From JACVRW01 sp963771715 (GTDB lineage Bacteria; Actinomycetota; Thermoleophilia; Solirubrobacterales; Thermoleophilaceae), in NCBI GenBank assembly GCA_963771715.1, contig CAVYUQ010000011.1, positions 310,001 to 374,000 of the forward strand: DNA of 64,000 nt, in the 5' to 3' direction. Below the pieces are notes generated by a model that was not told where the DNA came from, searched no databases, and worked only from the letters and a program-made list of their open reading frames with translations. Every line of letters begins with the position of its first letter. Position 1 is the stretch's first letter. Of this stretch, positions 29,349-37,837 are shown piece after piece. The translations under genes were made by a program, and so were the position numbers.

Positions 29349-30086
29349 TCAGCCGCCGGTCGAGTCCGGGCCGCCGCGGCGCTTCAGGGGGCGGACCTCG
29401 GCGCCGCCCGGCTTGCGGCCGGTCTGCTCGGCCACCAGCTCCTCGAGCTCGTTCAGGCGGTTGGCGAGGCCACTGATCGCGTCGGCCACAGGGTCGGGGA
29501 GGTGGACCCAGTCGGCGTCCGGGCCCTCGGGCTTCTTGCCGTCCACGCGCACGGGGTGGCCCGGGTTGCCGACCACGGTGGAGTTGGGCGGCACGTCGTG
29601 GATCACCACCGAGTTCGCCCCGATCTTCGCGCGCTCGCCGATCTGGATCGGGCCGAGGAGGGCCGCGCCGGCGCCGATCATCACCTCGTCGCCGACCGTG
29701 GGGTGGCGCTTGCCGCGGGCGAAGCCGGTGCCGCCCAGGGTCACGCCCTGGTAGATCGTCACGTCGTCGCCCACCTCGGCCGTCTCGCCGATCACCACGC
29801 CCGCGCCGTGGTCGATGAACAGCCCGCGGCCAATCTTGGCGGCGGGATGGATCTCCACCCCCGTCACCGCCGTCGTTAGGTACGCCAGGGCACGTGGCAC
29901 GATCGGCACCCCGGCCTCGTGCAGCGCGTGCGAGATGCGGTGCGAGAGCAGCGCCTGGACGCCCCCCATCGTGAGCAGGATCTCCACCCGGCCGACGCTG
30001 CGCGCGGCCGGGTCGCGCGCCTGGGCCGCCGCGAGGTCCTCGCGCACCTCGCGCGCCACGCGGGCGAATGTGGGCAGTCCGAACAT
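29349..30086 (-). CDS. cysE: serine O-acetyltransferase
   Basis: 245 residues. Makes O-acetylserine for cysteine synthesis. N-terminal helices (ILLTMGGVQALLSHRISHAL), then left-handed beta-helix hexapeptide repeats: IHPAAKIGRGLFIDHGAGVV, GETAEVGDDVTIYQGVTLG, KRHPTVGDEVMIGAGAALLG, and a stretch ending ANSVV, plus the catalytic His in DHGAG. The C-terminal tail (about 45 residues, helical then basic) is longer than in the shortest homologues. ATG 30086 overlaps the cysK stop (TGATG). Confidence 0.94.
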   Translation of the reverse strand: MFGLPTFARVAREVREDLAAAQARDPAARSVGRVEILLTMGGVQALLSHRISHALHEAGVPIVPRALAYLTTAVTGVEIHPAAKIGRGLFIDHGAGVVIGETAEVGDDVTIYQGVTLGGTGFARGKRHPTVGDEVMIGAGAALLGPIQIGERAKIGANSVVIHDVPPNSTVVGNPGHPVRVDGKKPEGPDADWVHLPDPVADAISGLANRLNELEELVAEQTGRKPGGAEVRPLKRRGGPDSTGG

Positions 30087-31033
30087 CAGGGCGCGAAGAA
30101 CGGGGTGCTGATGTAGCGGTCGCCGGAGTCGGGCAGGATCGCGACGATCCGCTTGCCGCGCATCTCCGGCCGCGAGCCCACCTGCACCGCCGCCCAGACG
30201 GCCGCGCCCGCCGAGATGCCCGCGCTCACGCCCTCGCGCCGCCCGCACAGGCGCGCGGTCTCGATGGCGTCCTCGTCCTCCACGGGCACGATCTCGTCGA
30301 TCACGTCGCGGTTCAGGACCTCGGGGACGAAGCCCGGCCCGATCCCGTCGATCTTGTGCGGGCCCGGCTTCCCGCCCGAGAGGACCGGGGACGACGCGGG
30401 CTCGACCGCCACCACGTGCAGCCCCGGGTGGCGCTCCTTGAGGCGCTCGCCGCAGCCGGTGATCGTCCCCCCGGTGCCGACCGAGGCCACGAGCACGTCG
30501 AGCTTGCCGTCGGTGTCGCGCCAGATCTCCTCCGCGGTCGTGCGCCGGTGGATCTCCGGGTTGGCCGGGTTCGAGAACTGGTTCGGCACGTAGCAGTTGC
30601 CGCGCTCGCGGCAGATCCGCTTCGCCTCCTCGATCGCCTCGTTCATGCCGCCCATCGACTCCACCCACACCACCTCAGCGCCGTACAGGCGCAGCAGCTT
30701 CTCGCGCTCCCGGCTCATCCCCTGCGGCATCGTGATCACGAGGTCGTAGCCCTTGGCCGCGCAGACGAAGGCGAGCGCGATGCCGGTGTTCCCCGACGTG
30801 GACTCCACGATCGTGTTGCGCCCCGGCTCGATGCGCCCCTCGGCCTCGGCGGCCTCGATCATCGCCACGCCGATCCGGTCCTTCACGCTGCCGGCCGGGT
30901 TGTACGCCTCCAGCTTGCCGATCAGCTCGGCGTCGCAGTCGGGCGCCACCCGCGTGAGCCGCACCATCGGCGTGTTCCCGATCAGGTCGGCGAGGTTGTC
31001 AGGGATCGCCCGGGTGGGCGGGGAAACGCTCAT
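30086..31033 (-). CDS. cysK: cysteine synthase A (O-acetylserine sulfhydrylase)
   Basis: 315 residues. PLP enzyme joining O-acetylserine and sulfide. PLP lysine in NPAGSVKDRIG, substrate loop STSGNTGIALA, phosphate-binding GTGGTITG, GIGPGFVP. Forms an operon with cysE, and CysK/CysE normally assemble into the cysteine synthase complex. A TACCCT -10 lies 8 nt before ATG 31033. Confidence 0.96.
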   Translation of the reverse strand: MSVSPPTRAIPDNLADLIGNTPMVRLTRVAPDCDAELIGKLEAYNPAGSVKDRIGVAMIEAAEAEGRIEPGRNTIVESTSGNTGIALAFVCAAKGYDLVITMPQGMSREREKLLRLYGAEVVWVESMGGMNEAIEEAKRICRERGNCYVPNQFSNPANPEIHRRTTAEEIWRDTDGKLDVLVASVGTGGTITGCGERLKERHPGLHVVAVEPASSPVLSGGKPGPHKIDGIGPGFVPEVLNRDVIDEIVPVEDEDAIETARLCGRREGVSAGISAGAAVWAAVQVGSRPEMRGKRIVAILPDSGDRYISTPFFAP

Positions 31034-31041
31034 CCCCGCCG

Positions 31042-31047
31042 AGGGTA
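31042..31047 (-). promoter_or_regulatory. -10 hexamer TACCCT of cysK-cysE
   Basis: TACCCT, 8 nt, then ATG 31033. Confidence 0.6.
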
Positions 31048-31068
31048 CCGGGCGTGTTTGCTAGCGCA

Positions 31069-31599
31069 CTACTCGCAGAAGGCGATGTTCGGGACCCCGA
31101 TGATCGTGGTCTTGTGAGTCTGGGTGCTCACGCCGAAGATGATCCGACCGCCGCTGATCGGGCGCTTGGGTGTCAAGACCCGTGTGAGCTGGAAGACCTG
31201 GTCCGTGCTGTGGTCGACCTTCGCGTGCGGGAACTTCGCCTTGATCGCCGCGATCGTGGCGCCGATGCCGACACCACGCGCCTTCGCGCCGCCGGTGATG
31301 CTGATGTCCACGACCTTACGTGGATTGCTCTGCGTGTAGTTGACGCTGCCCTTGAGCGGCGGCTTCAGCTTGGCCGAGCGCGTGTTCTCTGCGAGCTCGC
31401 AGCCCGGGCCGATCGGCCCCACCTTGCCGCGCGAGCGGAGGTCGGCGTGGGTGTCGCCGAGGTGCACCCCGTCGACCCGGATGGGCGTGATCACCGCGGC
31501 GGCGGAGTCACGGGCGGTCGGCGGCGAGGCGATCGCGGCGGCCGCGACGGCCACGAGGGCGGCGGGCACGAGCAGGAGTACGAGGCGGAATGGGCTCAT
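31069..31599 (-). CDS. secreted protein, unknown function
   Basis: 176 residues from ATG 31599 with a signal peptide (LVLLLVPAALVAVAAAAIA). The mature part has two Cys and beta-strand repeats around DGVHLGDTHADLRSRGKVG and GVGIGATIAAIKAKFPHA, a pattern seen in small bacterial exported proteins that track an 'ideal' periodic sheet. No family recognised. Start chosen from the TACGTT -10 six nucleotides upstream and the signal peptide. Confidence 0.7.
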   Translation of the reverse strand: MSPFRLVLLLVPAALVAVAAAAIASPPTARDSAAAVITPIRVDGVHLGDTHADLRSRGKVGPIGPGCELAENTRSAKLKPPLKGSVNYTQSNPRKVVDISITGGAKARGVGIGATIAAIKAKFPHAKVDHSTDQVFQLTRVLTPKRPISGGRIIFGVSTQTHKTTIIGVPNIAFCE

Positions 31600-31605
31600 T
31601 CGCGC

Positions 31606-31611
31606 AACGTA
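31606..31611 (-). promoter_or_regulatory. -10 hexamer TACGTT, leaderless start
   Basis: TACGTT, 6 nt, then ATG 31599. Confidence 0.6.
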
Positions 31612-31686
31612 CTCGGAGCGGGCGCGAGGAAAACATCTGCGGTTGCTTCCGTGCACCTTCGCACGCCGAACCTGCCCGTTCAGCGC

Positions 31687-31692
31687 GATACT
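31687..31692 (+). promoter_or_regulatory. -10-like GATACT of NTF2-like gene
   Basis: GATACT, 10 nt, then ATG 31703. Nearly the same block (GATACT + GGGCGGGTCG) precedes the paralogue at 38458 as GATACT + GCGCGGGCG. Confidence 0.45.
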
Positions 31693-31702
31693 GGGCGGGT
31701 CG

Positions 31703-32107
31703 ATGTCGGAGCAGAACGTGGAAATCGTGCGAGCCTCGTGGGACGCCTGGAGCCGGGGCGACATGGAGGCGCTCTTCGAGTTCTACGACCCGGAGGTCGA
31801 GTGGGACATGACCCACTCGTACGTCCCCGACATGGGCGTCTTCCACGGACACGACGGGATACGAGAGTTCTTCCGTGAGTGGCGGACCTTCTTCGCCGAG
31901 TACTACGCCGAGCCCGAGGAATTCGTCGGCGCGGACGACAGCGTGGTCGTCCGGGTCAGGCAGGGAGGCCGCGGACGGTCGAGCACCGTGGGCGTCGAGA
32001 TGCCCGCGTACTGGCAGGTCTACAGGCTCCGCGACGGTCGAGCGGTGCGTGTGGAGATCTACCGGGAGGAATCCGAGGCCCTCGAAGCAGTCGGCCTGTG
32101 GGAGTAG
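31703..32107 (+). CDS. SnoaL/NTF2-like protein
   Basis: 134 residues of the NTF2/SnoaL fold: start helix SEQNVEIVRASWDAWSRGD, FYDPEVEWDM, GHDGIREFFREW, strands ending in WQVYRLRDGRAVRVEIY. Such cone-shaped folds bind small hydrophobic molecules or act as isomerases or hydrolases; activity unknown. First of two tandem, related genes, and close in sequence to the protein at 38066-38458. Confidence 0.8.
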   Translation: MSEQNVEIVRASWDAWSRGDMEALFEFYDPEVEWDMTHSYVPDMGVFHGHDGIREFFREWRTFFAEYYAEPEEFVGADDSVVVRVRQGGRGRSSTVGVEMPAYWQVYRLRDGRAVRVEIYREESEALEAVGLWE

Positions 32108-32110
32108 GGC

Positions 32111-32503
32111 GTGTCGCGGGAGAAGGTCGAGGTCGTGCGCGCCATTTACGACGCCTTCAACCGCGGGGACACGGACGCGATCCTGGAGCTCGTGGACCCG
32201 GCCGTCTCAGTGGAGGACCGCGCGGTCATCGACGGTGCCACCTACGAGGGAAGGGACGGCGCCCTGCGTTTCCTCGCGTTCCAGGCGGAGGCATTCAACG
32301 CGCAGAGCGTGGAGCTCGAGGAGCTGGTCGACACGACCGACGAGATCGTGGCCGTGATCCGCCTGCGCGGCGAGGGGCCGCGCAGCGGCGTGCCGCTCGA
32401 GGGCCGCTTCAGCCACGTCTGGGAGGTCGCCGGCGGAATGGTCCGCCGCCTGCGCGTCTACGTGACGAAACAGGAGGCTCTCGAAGCCGCCGGGCGGGGC
32501 TAG
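32111..32503 (+). CDS. SnoaL/NTF2-like protein
   Basis: 130 residues, GTG start 3 bp behind its paralogue's stop. Same fold: SREKVEVVRAIYDAFNRGD, GRDGALRFLAFQ, SHVWEVAGGMVRRLRVYV, EALEAAG. Function unknown. Its TAG shares CTAG (32500-32503) with the stop of the convergent Rrf2 gene. Confidence 0.8.
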   Translation: MSREKVEVVRAIYDAFNRGDTDAILELVDPAVSVEDRAVIDGATYEGRDGALRFLAFQAEAFNAQSVELEELVDTTDEIVAVIRLRGEGPRSGVPLEGRFSHVWEVAGGMVRRLRVYVTKQEALEAAGRG

Positions 32504-32901
32504 ATGTAATACATCGGCGTGGCCGAGTCGCGTGCCTCGCGCTCCGCCACGTCGGCGATCGTCGTGCCCGCCAGGACGGAGCGGACCGCGTCCGCGGCGT
32601 CGGTCCAGATCGGGCCCGAGGCCGCCGCCTCGGCTCCCAGCTCGCCCTCGAGCAGCTCCACGATCTCGAGGATCGTGACCTCGCTCGGCGGGCGGGCGAA
32701 GCTGTAGCCGCCCTTCACGCCGCGCTGGGACTGGAGGACGCCGGCGCGCCGGAGCGTTGCGAACAGGCCCTCGAGGAACTGCACCGGGATCTCGCGAGCG
32801 CGTGCGAGATCGCCGATCGGGATGGGCGCCGAGTCCCCTCGGCGGGCGAGTTCCGACAGCGCTCGCACCGCGTAAGGCGACTTGCTCGTGATGACCAGCA
32901 C
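32500..32901 (-). CDS. Rrf2-family transcriptional regulator without cysteine cluster
   Basis: 133 residues. Winged-helix Rrf2 protein: YAVRALSELARRGDSAPIPI, then AREIPVQFLEGLFATLRRAG, LQSQRGVKGGYSFARPPSEV, ILEIVELLEG. It has no cysteine at all, so it cannot hold the IscR/NsrR-type Fe-S cluster, which puts it nearer the CymR type that senses cysteine status. cysK-cysE lie 1.5 kb away. Start GTG 32901 has a TAGAGT -10 eight nucleotides upstream. Confidence 0.85.
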   Translation of the reverse strand: MLVITSKSPYAVRALSELARRGDSAPIPIGDLARAREIPVQFLEGLFATLRRAGVLQSQRGVKGGYSFARPPSEVTILEIVELLEGELGAEAAASGPIWTDAADAVRSVLAGTTIADVAEREARDSATPMYYI

Positions 32902-32909
32902 CGCAACTG

Positions 32910-32915
32910 ACTCTA
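32910..32915 (-). promoter_or_regulatory. -10 hexamer TAGAGT of rrf2-type gene
   Basis: TAGAGT, 8 nt, then GTG 32901. TA shared with the opposite TACGGT. Confidence 0.65.
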
Positions 32916-32919
32916 CGGT
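32914..32919 (+). promoter_or_regulatory. -10 hexamer TACGGT of vanZ-like gene
   Basis: TACGGT lies directly before ATG 32920 and 6 nt before ATG 32926, which favours the second Met as start. Confidence 0.55.
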
Positions 32920-32925
32920 ATGCGA

Positions 32926-33303
32926 ATGCGCCCTCTGCGACTGGACCTGTGGCTCCCGCCGCTGCTCCTGATGGGCGCGATCTTCTTCCTTTCCGATCAG
33001 CCCAGCCTGGACTCGGGCCTGGGCGCGATCGACCTGATCGGTCGCAAGCTGATCCACTTCGCCGAGTACGCGCTGCTGTGCTTCCTGTGGTGGCGTGCGC
33101 TCGTGACCGTGACGAGCCCGGGCCGCGCCGCTCTGCTCGCCTTCATGCTCGCCAGCGGCTACGCCGCGACCGACGAGTACCACCAGACCTTCGTGGACGG
33201 CCGCCACGGCACAGCGCTCGACTGGGCTATCGACTCCGCCGGCGCGGCCGCCGCGGCGCTCCGGCTGCGCACCGCGCGCAGCCGCGACGGAGCGGTGGTC
33301 TGA
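32926..33303 (+). CDS. VanZ-like membrane protein
   Basis: 125 residues from ATG 32926 (ATG 32920 is the alternative). VanZ family, four membrane segments: LWLPPLLLMGAIFFLSDQPS, GRKLIHFAEYALLCFLWW, LLAFMLASGYAATDEYHQTF, then the hallmark DGRHGTALDWAIDSAGAA. VanZ gives low teicoplanin resistance in enterococci; chromosomal relatives have no clear role. Its TGA overlaps the next ATG (TGATG). Confidence 0.88.
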   Translation: MRPLRLDLWLPPLLLMGAIFFLSDQPSLDSGLGAIDLIGRKLIHFAEYALLCFLWWRALVTVTSPGRAALLAFMLASGYAATDEYHQTFVDGRHGTALDWAIDSAGAAAAALRLRTARSRDGAVV

Positions 33304-34494
33304 TGCGCCGGGTCCCGGTCGACTCAGCCGGGCCGGTCCTCGTGCTGGCGGTCACCCGCCTCGCCGTCGGGGTCGTGGCGCTCACCGCCGCCGCGGTGGT
33401 CGACTTCTCCGACCAGGGGTCGGCGGCCGTGGTGCTCGCCGTCTTCGTGGCCTGGTCGATCGCCGTGCTAGCGCTCGTCCGTCGCGACCCCGACAGGGCC
33501 GGCCACCCACTCATCGCGGCGGGCGACTTCGCTCTGCTGTTGGCTCTCGAGCTCGCGGCACCCGACACGCTGGGCGCCGTCCGGCTCGCCGCGCTCTTCC
33601 TGATCGCCGCCCACGCGCATTTCCAGGGCGAGCAGGGGGGCGTGGCCATTGCGGCGATCGGCTCGACGGTCCTCGTCGCGGGCTCAGCCCTCCGCGGCGA
33701 CGCACCGTTCGACTCCGACGTCCTCGCCTTCTACGAGGCGGTGTTCATCCTGTCCGCCCTCGCGACCGCGGTGGTGGTGGGCATGCTGCGGACCTCCGAG
33801 TCGGCCTCGCGGCTGCGCGCCCGCGGCCTCTCGCGCCGCACCATGCAGGCCGAGAGCGAGGTGCGCCGCCGGGTGGCGGAGTCGATCCACGACGGCCCCG
33901 TCCAGGAGCTGATCGGGCTCGACATGATCCTCTCCGCGGCGCGCAACGCGGCGCAGAACGGACGCGAAGAGGAGGCGGCGAGGCCTCATCGACGAGGCGC
34001 GCGAGCTCGGCACGCGCAACCTGCGCGCACTGCGCGACGAGATCGTGGACCTCGGCCCCTACGCCTTCCAGGAGGTGAGCTTCGAGACTGCGATCGAGGA
34101 CTGCCTCCCGGTCTGGACGCGCCGCTACGGATTCGAGGTCGGGCTCGCCATCGAGCGCATCGACATGCCCCCCGAGATGGCGGGCGACCTGTTCCGGATC
34201 GCCCAGGAGGCGGTTGTCAACGCCGGTCGCCACGCGGAGGCGAAGGCGGTGTCGATCTCGCTGCGGATGGTGGGCCCACAGGTGGAGCTGCGCGTGGCCG
34301 ACGACGGCCACGGCTTCGATCAGAACGGCCCGCCCACCGGGGGCGAGCCCGGGCACCTGGGCCTCGCGAGCATGCGCGAGCGCGCGGAGCTGCTCGACGG
34401 CACGCTCGAGATCGAGTCGTCGGAGCGAGGGACGCGGGTGCTGGTCCTGGCGCCGCTGCCGGCGCCACAGAGGCCGGCGGTCCCGGCGGCCTAG
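33303..34494 (+). CDS. NarL-type sensor histidine kinase (HisKA_3), one frameshift
   Basis: About 397 residues. Five to six N-terminal membrane segments (residues 12-165) without a large outer domain, then the dimerisation/phosphoacceptor helix RRRVAESIHDGPVQELIGLD (His in SIHDG). A frameshift near 33984 (CC for C) follows, restoring ARLIDEARELGTRNLRAL. The HATPase_c domain has N-box FRIAQEAVVNAGRHA, G1 VADDGHGFD, and G2 GHLGLASMRERAELL. No adjacent response regulator with a receiver domain is seen. Stop shares CTAG with the convergent HDOD-LuxR gene. Confidence 0.87.
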
Positions 34495-35588
34495 ATCCAG
34501 CCGCGCTCGGTGGCGATCAGGACCGCCTGTGCGCGGTCGACCGCGCCGAGCTTCGCGTAGGTGTTGTGGAGGTGCGTGCGAACCGTGCTCGTGGAGAGCT
34601 CCAGCTCGTGCGCGATCTGCTTGTAGACCTTGCCCTCGGCGAGCCGCTTCAGCACCTCGACCTCGCGAGTCGAGAGCGGGCACGGGTCCACGTTGCGCTT
34701 GGCGTTGCCGGTGCCCTGCGGCAGCTCGTACATCACCGAGCGGAGCTGCTCGGTGGTGAGCCGGCAGGCGCGGGCCGCCTGGAGCAGCTGCTTCGGGTTC
34801 ACGGTCTGGCCGTGGCCGTAGTGGGCGAGCATGTCGGCCAGGCGCACGAGAGCGGCCTCGCCCTCGGCGTCATCGGAGTGATGGCGCTCGATGGCCGTGG
34901 CCAGACGGTTCGGCAGCGCCCAGCGGCGGGCGAGCACGCCGCCCACCAGCGCGTGGTCCACGCCGAGCTCGAGGCGCTCCTTGTGCAGGCGCTCCTCGGG
35001 GGTGCGGGCCGGCCCATGGATCTGCGACGGGTAGCCGGGGTAGGCGTGGGTCAGGACGAGCTTGCCGACGTCGTGCAGCAGCGCGGACACGAGGAGCTGG
35101 TCGCGGTCCTCGTACTCCATCTCGCGCGCGAGACGGTCGGCGGCGGACTGGGTGGCCACGGCGTGGAGCCGGAAGCGCTCCGGCATCAGGTCCCAGCCGG
35201 GCGTGCGCTCGAAGAAGTCGAAGGTTGCGGTGCGTGCGGCGAGCGTCTCGACGCCCTCGGGTGAGAGCACCTCGACGGCCTCGGGAATGGCGGCGATCTT
35301 GCCCTTCTTGCGCTGGGCGGTGCGGTTGGCGATCCGCAGCACGGTGATCACCAGCGCGACGTCCGATTCCACCGCCTGCACGACCTCGCCCACCGAGGAG
35401 CGGTCCTCGCGGACCACGCGCAGAACGCGGTTGCGCGACTCCGCCAGCGCCGGGAATGCCTCGAGCGCCTCGAAGGCGGCCGTGAGCCGACGCCCGTGGC
35501 CTTCGTTGTGGCGGGCAGCGGCCGAATCGCGGCCAGCCGCCGTCTTGATGGAGGGCGAGGCTTCCACAGTCACCCCGGGTATCGGCAC
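34491..35588 (-). CDS. HDOD/HD domain protein with LuxR-type DNA-binding domain
   Basis: 365 residues. The N-terminal two thirds are an HDOD region (SVGEVVQAVESDVALVITVL, then AIPEAVEVLSPEGVETLA) with a retained HD motif LLHDVGKL and ERHHSDD. The last 65 residues are a LuxR/NarL helix-turn-helix: PLSTREVEVLKRLAEGKVYK, then IAHELELSTSTVRTHLHNTY. There is no receiver domain. HDOD proteins are signalling scaffolds, and fusion to an output HTH suggests a one-component regulator. Convergent with the NarL-type kinase. GTG 35588 is the longest start; GTG codons a few residues in are possible. Confidence 0.82.
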   Translation of the reverse strand: MPIPGVTVEASPSIKTAAGRDSAAARHNEGHGRRLTAAFEALEAFPALAESRNRVLRVVREDRSSVGEVVQAVESDVALVITVLRIANRTAQRKKGKIAAIPEAVEVLSPEGVETLAARTATFDFFERTPGWDLMPERFRLHAVATQSAADRLAREMEYEDRDQLLVSALLHDVGKLVLTHAYPGYPSQIHGPARTPEERLHKERLELGVDHALVGGVLARRWALPNRLATAIERHHSDDAEGEAALVRLADMLAHYGHGQTVNPKQLLQAARACRLTTEQLRSVMYELPQGTGNAKRNVDPCPLSTREVEVLKRLAEGKVYKQIAHELELSTSTVRTHLHNTYAKLGAVDRAQAVLIATERGWI

Positions 35589-35616
35589 CCCTGGACGAAA
35601 GGTTGAGACCTTTCAG

Positions 35617-36880
35617 CTAGGCGGCCTCGGATTCCGCTTTCTGCCGCGCTTTCTCGACCCTTGACAGAGATCTCCTCGCGACCGAGCGCCCAGAGCGATT
35701 CGAAGATGCCGGGAGACACGGTCGTCCCCGTCAGCGCCACCCTGATCGGCTGGTAGACCTGCTTTGGCTTCACGCCGAGCTCGTCCACGTATTTCGTGAG
35801 CACCAACTCGACGTCCTCGACCGCGAAGCGCTCCGGTATCGACTCGAGCACGACGAGCAGCCGCTGCCAGTCGGTCGACGCGCCCCACTGCTGCCAAGCC
35901 TTGTCCTGGAAGTCGCTCGGCTGCTCGACGAGTGGTCCGGCGAGCGGCCAGAAGTCGGCGAGCGTCTGCATCTTCTCCTGGGCAATCGCCACGACCTCCA
36001 CCGGGATCTCGCGGCCGCAGAACTCCTCGAGGCGACGATGCAGATCCTCGAGTGGCAGCTCTCGGATGTAGCGGCCGTTCATCCAGCGCAGCTTCTGCTC
36101 GTCGAAGACGGCGGGGTTCTTCGAGACGCGCTCGAGCGAGAAGCGCTCGATCAGCTCGTCAGTGGTCATGAACTCGGTGCTCTCGTCGTAGCCCCAGCCG
36201 AGCAGGGCGATGTAGTTGCGGACAGCCTCGGGGAGATAGCCGCCGTCGCGCACCTCCTGGACCGACGCCGCGCCGTGGCGCTTCGAGAGCTTCTTGCCGT
36301 CCGGTCCGTGCAGCAGCGGGATGTGCGCGTACACCGGCGGCTCCTCGCCGAGCGCCCGCAGGAGCATCACCTGGCGCGGCGTGTTCGACACGTGGTCCTG
36401 GCCGCGCACCACGTGCGTGATGCCCATGTCGCGGTCGTCCACCGCAACGGCGAGGTTGTAGAGCGGGCTGCCGTCGGAGCGCTGGATCACGAAGTCCTGG
36501 ATGGCCGCGTACGGGTTCGTTACGTCCCCGAGGATCACGTCGTGGAAGGTGATCTCGCCCTCCTTCGGCACGCGGAAGCGCACGGCGCCCTCGTCCTCGT
36601 AGGCGTGCCCGGACTCGAGCAGCTGCGCGACCGCCTCGGTGTGCCGCTCGCGCCGCTCCCACTGTGAGATCGGCCCCTCGTCCCAGTCGAGCCCGAGCCA
36701 GCGCAGGGCGTCGAGGATCTGGTCCACGTTCTCCGGAGTCGAGCGTTCGCGGTCGGTGTCCTCGATGCGCAGCACGAACTGGCCGCCCGAGCCGCGCGCG
36801 AGGAGCCAGTTGTACAGTGCCGTCCTCGCGCCGCCGATGTGCAGCACGCCTGTTGGAGAAGGCGCGAAACGTACCCTCAT
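35617..36880 (-). CDS. gltX: glutamyl-tRNA synthetase, one frameshift near C-terminus
   Basis: About 421 residues from ATG 36880. Class I synthetase charging tRNA(Glu), and tRNA(Gln) for GatCAB if non-discriminating. HIGH-type motif FAPSPTGVLHIGGARTALYN, GQDHVSNTPRQVML, and KMSKS-type GKKLSKRHGAAS. Close to the end one extra G near 35662 breaks the frame; its removal gives SVKVEKARQKAESEAA and TAG at 35617. The uncorrected frame runs on to 35570. The shortened anticodon-binding region fits the Actinobacteria. ATG supported by TAGCAT eight nucleotides upstream. Confidence 0.93.
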
Positions 36881-36888
36881 CGGCAGCG

Positions 36889-36894
36889 ATGCTA
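36889..36894 (-). promoter_or_regulatory. -10 hexamer TAGCAT of gltX, overlapping the nfo start codon
   Basis: TAGCAT (minus strand), 8 nt, then ATG 36880. The hexamer covers the ATG of the divergent nfo gene. Confidence 0.6.
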
Positions 36895-37758
36895 GTTGGA
36901 GCACACGTGTCTACGGCAGGCGGCCTCGTGCCGGCGTACGAGCGCGCCGTCGAGCGCGGTTGCGAGGCGATGCAGGTGTTCAACCAGTCGCCGCGCGCGT
37001 GGCGCCCCACGCGCTGGAAGCCGGACGACGTGGCCGAGTTCCTCGAGCTCCGGAAGTCGAGCCCGATCAAGTCGGTGACGGTCCACGCCGTCTACCTGAT
37101 CAACCCGGCCACCAAGGACCGGGAGATGCGCAAGAAGTCCGCCGACTCGCTCATCCACGCGCTGCGCATGGGCGACGAGATCAAGGCCGACGGCGTGGTC
37201 CTCCACCCCGGCTCCACCGTGGGCGAGCCGCACGACGAGGCGCTCCGGCGCGTGGGCGAAATGCTGAAGCACGCGCTGTCCGAGTCGGAGGCCTGCCGCC
37301 TGCTGCTGGAGAACACCGCCGGAGCCGGCAACACCATCGGCCGCTCGTTCGAGGAGCTGCGCGAGCTGATCGACCTGGCCGGCGGCCACAAGCGCATCGG
37401 GCTCTGCCTCGACTCGTGCCACATGTGGGCGTCGGGCTTCGACATCGCGACGTCCGACAAGCTCGCCGAGGTGATCGACGGCTACGCGAAGACCATCGGC
37501 ATCAGACGCCTGAAGTGCCTCCATGTGAACGACTCGCTCACCGGCCTCGGATCGAACCGCGACCGCCACGCCCCACCCGGCGACGGCGAGATCGGCCCGC
37601 GCGGCTGCGCGGCCTTCCTGTCAGAGCCGCGCTTCGAGAAGCTGCCGGCGCTCTTCGAGGGGCCCGGCGTGAGCGGCCACGCACCCGAGAAGGTGGACGT
37701 GGACAAGATGAAGGAGCTGCGCAGGAACGGCCTGCGCGCCCGCCGGCGGCGCCGCTGA
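36889..37758 (+). CDS. nfo: endonuclease IV (AP endonuclease)
   Basis: 289 residues, TIM-barrel AP endonuclease that cuts 5' of abasic sites in base-excision repair and binds three Zn ions. Family signatures: LVGAHVSTAGGLVPA, QVFNQSPRAWRP, VTVHAVYLINPATKD, VLHPGST, LLLENTAGAGNTIG, IGLCLDSCHMWASGFD, KCLHVNDSLTGLGSNRDRHA. Metal ligands (His, Glu, Asp) are present. Basic C-terminal tail RARRRRR. Only 8 bp separate its ATG from the gltX ATG on the other strand; a TACCCT lies 11 nt before the ATG. Confidence 0.94.
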   Translation: MLVGAHVSTAGGLVPAYERAVERGCEAMQVFNQSPRAWRPTRWKPDDVAEFLELRKSSPIKSVTVHAVYLINPATKDREMRKKSADSLIHALRMGDEIKADGVVLHPGSTVGEPHDEALRRVGEMLKHALSESEACRLLLENTAGAGNTIGRSFEELRELIDLAGGHKRIGLCLDSCHMWASGFDIATSDKLAEVIDGYAKTIGIRRLKCLHVNDSLTGLGSNRDRHAPPGDGEIGPRGCAAFLSEPRFEKLPALFEGPGVSGHAPEKVDVDKMKELRRNGLRARRRRR

Positions 37759-37837
37759 CGGGCGCCCCGGCGTCAGCGGATAAGGCGCCGCGGGATCTCG
37801 ACCACTCGGTCGATGACCGCCTCTTGGAAACTCCGGA

